DNA of 64,000 bases from Maylandia zebra (Eukaryota > Chordata > Actinopteri > Cichliformes > Cichlidae). Below are positions 60,996-64,000 of the stretch, piece after piece. Position numbers and translations under genes: made by a program. Positions within the stretch are counted from its first letter, which is position 1; the number at the start of each line of letters is the position of its first letter. Under the pieces are notes generated by a model. It saw only the letters and a program-made list of their open reading frames with translations. It ran no database searches and was not told the origin of the DNA. The stretch lies in contig NC_135179.1 of NCBI RefSeq assembly GCF_041146795.1, positions 16,103,547 through 16,167,546 of the forward strand. Reading direction: 5' to 3'.

Positions 60996-61920
60996 GCTTT
61001 CCTCATACTGGAAGGACTAGGGAATATCAGAAGAACCTGGCCTTAAATGTCATGTCCAACTCAAGCCAGCAAGGGGATATCTTGGAGAGAATGGTTCAAA
61101 GGCTACTGCAACAAACTCTTGAGTACCACTTCAAGTTGGTGCTTCTGTCAGTGGTACATTTTATCTTTTGTTGCTTTTTACTTTGTAGTCACATCTGTTC
61201 AAGAGACAGTTCTTGGCATAATATTTATAAATCATGTCATTGTTCCTGTCCAGCACTGCCATAATAATCCGATAAATACAATCACTTTGTCATCAATTCT
61301 GTGTGGCTTTATTGTGATAATCCAAGACACTCCTCTTTATTTTTTTTAATGTGTAAACATCAATACATTGATCTTTGGGGAGCATTGTCATACTTGCTCT
61401 GAATTCACACTCATGACCATCTGATATTCCTTTGTCATCCAGTTATTTGCAACCTTGTTAAGTACACTAGTACACTACTTTTTTTTTTTTTTTTTTCTGC
61501 TAATATTTAAATGTGGTCGAAACCTACCTGTCGATGCACACAAGGACAAAATAAATCCCTGTGATGTTTTGTTTTGCTTTGTCCATTGCAGTTTTTCATG
61601 TTCTGTTAAAGCTGCACATGTTACCTTCCCTAAAACTTGATAGTTTGGGGGGTTGCTTAAAGTTGGAACTGCAAGTTTGAAAGACACCTGTGTACAAGGC
61701 CAAACAAACGGGAACAAGCTTTTGTTTCTGTACTAACAGATCTGGGAGACGCATCATTGATGTTCTTAGTAATGCCAAACTGTCAATCTCTAGAACAAGA
61801 GTTCTCACTTGAAGTTGCACGTGTACACCCTCAAAAGTGCTTCCCTACTCAGAGCAAAGAGCCCACTGGAAGGTCCTTCTGTGTGTGTATTAATTTTCAA
61901 TAAAGTCTTTGAACTCCACA
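60996..61920 (+). other. vdac2: 3' UTR of vdac2
   Basis: About 900 bases from the TAA to an AATAAA at 61899-61904, including a T17 run near 61479-61496. Small frames here are chance. Confidence 0.65.
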
Positions 61921-63357
61921 AACGTACTCTAGTATTCGATGGTAGATTACCACTAACCATACCATATTTATTAACTGGTTAATATTAAACTTTGAAAGAG
62001 GATCAGGGTCTCTTAGCTCAGTCAAATTTGCTTGCTTATCTGACTTGTGAATACCTCTTAAATGAGGCAAAATATTTTAAGAAACTTAAACTGTTAAGCC
62101 TCTGTCAAATTAAAGTTGTTCTGACAGAGCAGGAAAAAATAGTTCAAATATATTGCAAGAAAGGTAATTTAGTAATTCTGTAATCAGACTGTCAGCGTTT
62201 TTGCAGCACAGACAGCAGTCTCAACTTCCTTGAGTCTTCTGTGTGCTTTGAACACCAAAATTAAAGCACTTTATGCCATTCACCCTTCAGCCATCTAAGG
62301 TTGTCAGATTTAATGAGGACCATCAACTGCTTCAAGTCTTGCGAAGGTGATTGAAGTTGGAGCTAGCATGCCACTTGAGGGCTTTTTTTGTGTGTGTATG
62401 TGTGTTGCTTAGTTATTCAGAGTCTTTTAAGTGATATTTTGGGAAGGATGATAGATGATTTTACTGTCAAACCCACATTCATCTGATATATTTAGTAGAC
62501 GGAAACGGGGGGAAAGTTCTGGAAATATCAAGTCCAGTAGAGAATGATATGGTATAAAATATCAAAAACAGATGTTGAGCACAGAGTGGACACCGTTGAA
62601 CAATCAATAAACTAACGAACAAGCAACAGCACGACATGAGAGAATCAATCCTCATGGAAGCCTACAACTCCTTTCCTTTCCAAAAAAGTTGGGATTTTGT
62701 GTAAAATGCAAAAAATAAATACAAACTTATTTTTAATCATTTAAAAAGAAAGGTTTTGAAATGAAAATACAGCTGATTTCATGTGATATGTCTCCTAATT
62801 GTACTAGCAGGTTTAATTCTTTAGGTATAGGCTTAAAAGGAATGTCACATTTATGCATTCAAAATCAAAGTGAGTGAAGTAGCTTTATTAGAAGCGTTTA
62901 ATATGTTTAGAGCATCACAGTATCAGTGTAAACAGTATGTATGTTACGAGCTAGCTGTTTCATAAATATAACAGCTCCATTCACAGTAAGAATCAGGATC
63001 TTTTAATCTCACATTTATTTGTCAGCACATACCAAAGCAGATAATGATGGACAAAAAACAATTAAAGGCAGCTTTCATTTTACATTCATACATGTTTTGT
63101 CGTGATTCAAAGGGATTTTTTGATACATCACAAGCTGATTTAAGGTTCAGAGGCAAGACTCCAGCAAACATTAGAGAAATTGTGTTCTCTGTGTTGGAAA
63201 AGAAGTTGCAGCCTTGAGATTTGTTCTCTTTGCTTGACTCTGCTTCATGCTTGAATTAGATAAGCCATTCTCTTTTTGTTTGCCTGATATTTGCCTGTTT
63301 AAACTGCTGTCTCATTAAATGGAAGCATTCTTCACATCTTCCATAACCCTGTTTTGG
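61921..63357. other. Intergenic, no gene seen
   Basis: AT-rich sequence between the vdac2 poly(A) signal and the next minus-strand gene. No domain or repeat family recognised. Confidence 0.4.
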
Positions 63358-63405
63358 TTTTATTGCCCTTGTGTTTCTCTGACTTTACACTGTCCACCTT
63401 CCGGA

Positions 63406-64000
63406 TCATTTACGATCGGAGTCATCAGACCCCTTTGGTTGCTGTGCTTGGTTTCTGTCTGCTGCCCCCTGATGAAACTCATTGATTTCTGCAGTTAAGG
63501 TTGTTTTTTCCTTTGGCACTGCAGATTGAACCGTTTGAATTCTATCCCCAGCATTTGCTTGTAGACTTTCCACTTTAGGAAGACTTTTTACATTAGATGT
63601 AAGAGATGATTCTTTCTCTTGGTCTTTATTGCTATCATTACTTGTATCTTGAATGCTTTTTGCTACTTTGTGCTCAGCTGCAGCATCAGATTTGCTGCTT
63701 TCCTTTGGCTCTGTATCAGCATGTTCCTTTCTCTCATTCACAAGTGCTGTATGTGAATTTGATTGAGCAGTCAAACCTGTGGCCTTCTCATCTGTTTCAG
63801 AATTAAGATTAACCTTATCCTGAACCTGAATAGCGTTGCCTAGCTCTTGAGTTTTTTCTGATTGTTCAGACTCATGAACAGAGATTTCGCCAACAGACTT
63901 ATTTGCAAGAGCTGAGGTCAAACTTATTTGCTCACCATGTCCTTGATCACATGCCTCAGATTTGTTCTCAGTATTAACTTGGAGTTTATCATGAAGTTTA
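63406..64000 (-). CDS. C-terminal part of an unidentified hydrophilic protein (runs off window)
   Basis: An open frame runs from the window edge to TGA 63406-63408, about 197 codons. It is rich in Glu, Lys, Ser, Gln and Asn (for example EKESSLTSNVKSLPKVESLQ), has no hydrophobic segment and is probably disordered. AATAAA on the minus strand at 63363-63358 could be its poly(A) signal. The start and any upstream exons are outside the window. I do not recognise the protein. Confidence 0.6.
   Translation of the reverse strand, partial: KLHDKLQVNTENKSEACDQGHGEQISLTSALANKSVGEISVHESEQSEKTQELGNAIQVQDKVNLNSETDEKATGLTAQSNSHTALVNERKEHADTEPKESSKSDAAAEHKVAKSIQDTSNDSNKDQEKESSLTSNVKSLPKVESLQANAGDRIQTVQSAVPKEKTTLTAEINEFHQGAADRNQAQQPKGSDDSDRK

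Overview
The window looks like teleost fish genomic DNA. Genes have spliced GT-AG introns, the introns are packed with fish-type transposable elements (a Gmr1-type Ty3 element, a Penelope-like element, CR1/L2/Rex1-type LINEs, hAT relics, an endogenous retrovirus), and the CD300/pIgR-like receptors and VDAC2 resemble bony-fish proteins. A percomorph such as a cichlid would fit, but the sequence alone does not fix the species. All calls come from reading the sequence; no database search was run.

Layout. 1-16.5 kb is repeat-rich. It holds an env-only endogenous retrovirus on the minus strand (505-3941, flanked by CCTTA duplications), a 7.4-kb LTR element with apparently identical 510-bp LTRs and no recognisable gag or pol (4184-11562, flanked by ATGG), a foldback element carrying an 18-bp tandem array, a hAT relic, a LINE relic and a frameshifted coiled-coil ORF. 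18.4-48.2 kb is a cluster of CD300/CMRF35/pIgR-like immunoglobulin receptors: gene A on the minus strand (18607-21158), gene B on the plus strand (23818-34363), a broken copy C (36577-42769) and gene D on the plus strand (44299-47870). A, B and D encode a leader, two V-type Ig domains, a stalk, one membrane helix and a tail with ITIM-like tyrosines encoded on separate small exons. A and B diverge head to head with related proximal promoters. Intron 8 of gene B holds a broken Penelope-like element and a complete Gmr1-type Ty3/gypsy element with one intact 1513-codon gag-pol frame, both antisense to the gene.

49.8-57 kb is a minus-strand gene related to SETDB1 that encodes the Tudor region and then stops, with no methyltransferase (SET) domain. 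It appears to share a compact bidirectional promoter with vdac2 (plus strand, exon 1 near 57.0 kb, coding 57925-60995), an intact 283-residue mitochondrial porin gene. The window ends inside a minus-strand gene of unknown identity whose visible C-terminal part is hydrophilic and probably disordered.

The most interesting points are the env-only provirus, the complete LTR element primed by tRNA-Ser but lacking gag/pol, the intact element with integrase ahead of reverse transcriptase and a SCAN-like capsid, the receptor cluster with its cysteine loss and alternative last exon, and the SET-less SETDB1-like gene.
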